Below, piece by piece: positions 7,134 to 8,902 of a DNA stretch of 8,902 bases. The DNA lies in NCBI GenBank assembly GCA_044340865.1, contig JBIISW010000105.1, forward strand, positions 1 through 8,902, in the 5' to 3' direction. This DNA comes from UBA4416 sp044340865 (lineage in GTDB: Bacteria > Bacteroidota > Bacteroidia > B-17B0 > Aurantibacillaceae). Each line of letters begins with the position of its first letter. Position 1 is the stretch's first letter. The translations under genes were made by a program, and so were the position numbers. The notes below the pieces were generated by a model. It had not been told where the DNA came from. It did no database searches and saw only the letters and a program-made list of their open reading frames with translations.

Positions 7134-7167
7134 AAAAAAAAGTCCGAACAACTTCGAACTTTTTTTT
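7134..7167. terminator. Bidirectional intrinsic terminator between convergent genes
   Basis: Eight A residues, GTCCGAA, a CAAC loop, TTCGAAC and eight T residues form a 15 bp hairpin flanked by A and T runs, so it can end transcription both ways. On the plus strand one C-A mismatch interrupts the stem; on the minus strand the same position is a G-U pair, so the hairpin should be stronger for transcripts leaving clpB. It lies 10 bp past the stop of the propeller protein and 36 bp past that of clpB. Confidence 0.85.
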
Positions 7168-7203
7168 ATTTAGAAAACTTACTTTAAACCGTTGTTTTGA
7201 ATT

Positions 7204-8902
7204 TTAATTTCTAAACACAATTTGTTTATCAAATACATCCACAATGATTTCCTTTGATTGATCAACTTTATCCGCTAAAATTTGTTTGGATAATTCGTTC
7301 AATACTTGTTTTTGTAAAACACGTTTTACCGGACGTGCACCATATTGCGGATCGTAACCTAATTGCGCCAACCAATCAATAGCATCATCTGTAGCTGAAA
7401 TGGTAAGGTTTTGCTCGTCTAAACGTTTTGCAATTTGCTCAAACTGAATTTTCACAATATTATGTACATCATCTCTTGTGAGAGGTTCAAACATGATGAC
7501 TTCATCTACACGATTCAAAAATTCTGGACGAACAGATTTCTTTAATAAATCAAAAACTTCTGCCTTTGTTTTTGCTAAAATTTCGTCTTTATTTAATTCA
7601 GTTAACATATCAAAATTTTCTTGAATAATATGTGAACCAATATTTGATGTCATAATAATGATGGTATTTTTAAAATTAACCGTTCTGCCTTTATTATCAG
7701 TTAATCTTCCATCATCCAACACTTGCAATAAAATATTAAAAACATCTGGATGCGCTTTTTCAATTTCATCTAACAAGATAACACTGTATGGTCTGCGTCG
7801 AACAGCTTCTGTTAATTGTCCACCTTCGTCAAAACCAACATATCCTGGAGGTGCACCAATTAATCGACTAACTGCATGTCGCTCCTGATATTCACTCATA
7901 TCAATGCGCGTCATCGCATTTTCATTATTAAATAAATAATCCGCTAAAGCTTTTGCTAATTCGGTTTTACCAACTCCTGTTGTTCCCAAGAAAATAAATG
8001 AGCCTATTGGTTTTTTATTGTCTTGTAAACCCGCTCTGCTTCTTCTCACAGCGTCTGAAATAGCTTCTATGGCAGTTTGTTGGCCAACAACTCGTTTGTG
8101 CAATTCTTCCTCTAAAGCTAATAATTTTTGTTTATCACTTTGTAACATTTTAGAAACGGGAATGCCTGTCCAAGCGCTAATCACATCAGCAATATCTTCA
8201 CTATCAACTTCTTCTTTTAATAATTGTGAACCATTGGCTTTTGCTTCGCTTAATTTATCCTCTAAAGAAATTAATAAGGCTTCAGCTTCTTGTATTTTAC
8301 CATAACGAATTTCGGCTACCTTTCCAAAATCTCCTTGCTTCTCGTAATTCAAGGCTTCTTGTTTAAAATGTTCGATATCCGCTTTTACTTTTTGCACGCC
8401 TTCAATGGCTTCTTTTTCACTTTGCCATTTTGCTTTTAGCGCCAAACGCTTATCATTTAAATCAGCTAATTCTTTATTTAACAAATCAACTTTCGCATCT
8501 TCTTCCTCGCGCTTCATGGCTTCACGCTCAATTTCGAGTTGCATAATCTTACGCTCTAATTCATCTAACTCAATAGGCATAGAGTTAATTTGCATGCGTA
8601 ATTTAGAAGCTGCCTCATCCATTAAATCAATGGCTTTATCTGGTAAAAAACGATCGCTGATATAGCGTTGAGATAATTCAACAGCTGCAATAATCGCTTC
8701 ATCTTTAATACGCACTTTATGATGCGCTTCGTATTTTTCTTTAATACCTCGTAAAATGGAAATCGCATCTTCTGAGGAAGGCTCATCTACCATAACCTTT
8801 TGAAAGCGACGTTCTAAGGCTTTATCTTTTTCAAAATATTTTTGATATTCATTTAAGGTCGTTGCACCAATGGCTCTTAACTCTCCACGTGCTAAAGCTG
8901 GT
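7204..8902 (-). CDS. clpB: ATP-dependent chaperone ClpB (5' end outside the window)
   Basis: ClpB is a hexameric AAA+ disaggregase that works with DnaK to rescue aggregated proteins in the cytoplasm. The frame stays open to the right edge; the ATG at 8793 is internal. About 565 C-terminal residues of the usual ~860 are visible. Counting from the first visible codon: the end of ATPase domain 1 with GATTLNEY and the ERRF arginine finger (before 37); a long charged coiled-coil middle domain (about 106-221) that separates ClpB from ClpA and ClpC-type proteins; then ATPase domain 2 with Walker A GTTGVGKT (306-313), pore-loop GYVG (353-356), Walker B VILLDE (374-379), sensor 1 TSN (418-420), the FLNR arginine (464) and sensor 2 GARPVKR (R523). 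All key residues seen are intact. The promoter and N-domain lie outside, so heat-shock control cannot be judged. Confidence 0.96.
   Translation of the reverse strand, partial: PALARGELRAIGATTLNEYQKYFEKDKALERRFQKVMVDEPSSEDAISILRGIKEKYEAHHKVRIKDEAIIAAVELSQRYISDRFLPDKAIDLMDEAASKLRMQINSMPIELDELERKIMQLEIEREAMKREEEDAKVDLLNKELADLNDKRLALKAKWQSEKEAIEGVQKVKADIEHFKQEALNYEKQGDFGKVAEIRYGKIQEAEALLISLEDKLSEAKANGSQLLKEEVDSEDIADVISAWTGIPVSKMLQSDKQKLLALEEELHKRVVGQQTAIEAISDAVRRSRAGLQDNKKPIGSFIFLGTTGVGKTELAKALADYLFNNENAMTRIDMSEYQERHAVSRLIGAPPGYVGFDEGGQLTEAVRRRPYSVILLDEIEKAHPDVFNILLQVLDDGRLTDNKGRTVNFKNTIIIMTSNIGSHIIQENFDMLTELNKDEILAKTKAEVFDLLKKSVRPEFLNRVDEVIMFEPLTRDDVHNIVKIQFEQIAKRLDEQNLTISATDDAIDWLAQLGYDPQYGARPVKRVLQKQVLNELSKQILADKVDQSKEIIVDVFDKQIVFRN

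Noticed and set aside
7658..8665. Three plus-strand open frames inside clpB
   Set aside because: They are Ser/Leu-rich shadows of the ClpB reading frame with no independent support.

Overview
The window is AT-rich (about two-thirds A+T by eye) chromosomal DNA, most likely from a member of the Bacteroidota, probably Flavobacteriia or a close relative. This rests on the flavobacterial style of the UvrC, ClpB and glycosyltransferase proteins, on YD-like and DUF3352-like proteins of types common there, on the lack of clear Shine-Dalgarno sequences, and on one good TAnnTTTG promoter box. A palindromic intergenic element resembles one I recall from flavobacterial genomes.

Layout, left to right: (1) the 3' part of a plus-strand gene with degenerate Tyr-rich repeats, open to the left edge (3-884). 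(2) A 455 bp gap made of direct tandem copies of a ~183 bp unit (array 821-1373), each with a hairpin-forming palindrome. (3) uvrC on the minus strand (1340-3151). (4) A divergent MurG-like GT-B glycosyltransferase (3202-4176), whose stop codon overlaps that of (5) a small uncharacterised minus-strand gene (4173-4358). (6) A long plus-strand, membrane-anchored DUF3352-like/beta-propeller protein (4529-7123). (7) A bidirectional terminator hairpin (7134-7167). (8) clpB on the minus strand (7204 to the right edge), lacking its N-terminal part.

The genes do not form one pathway. uvrC (excision repair) and clpB (protein disaggregation) are housekeeping genes, the glycosyltransferase probably serves cell-envelope glycans, and three genes are uncharacterised. 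Strand alternates, so no multigene operon is visible. I see no defence system, CRISPR array, insertion sequence, tRNA or rRNA.

The most interesting structure is the array. Read closely, each unit holds a tail of the left gene, a palindrome and a tail of uvrC. The two spacers carry decayed copies of both gene ends, with stop codons aligned. The gap therefore looks like a convergent gene junction triplicated in two steps. This is a reading by eye and needs an alignment and comparison with relatives.
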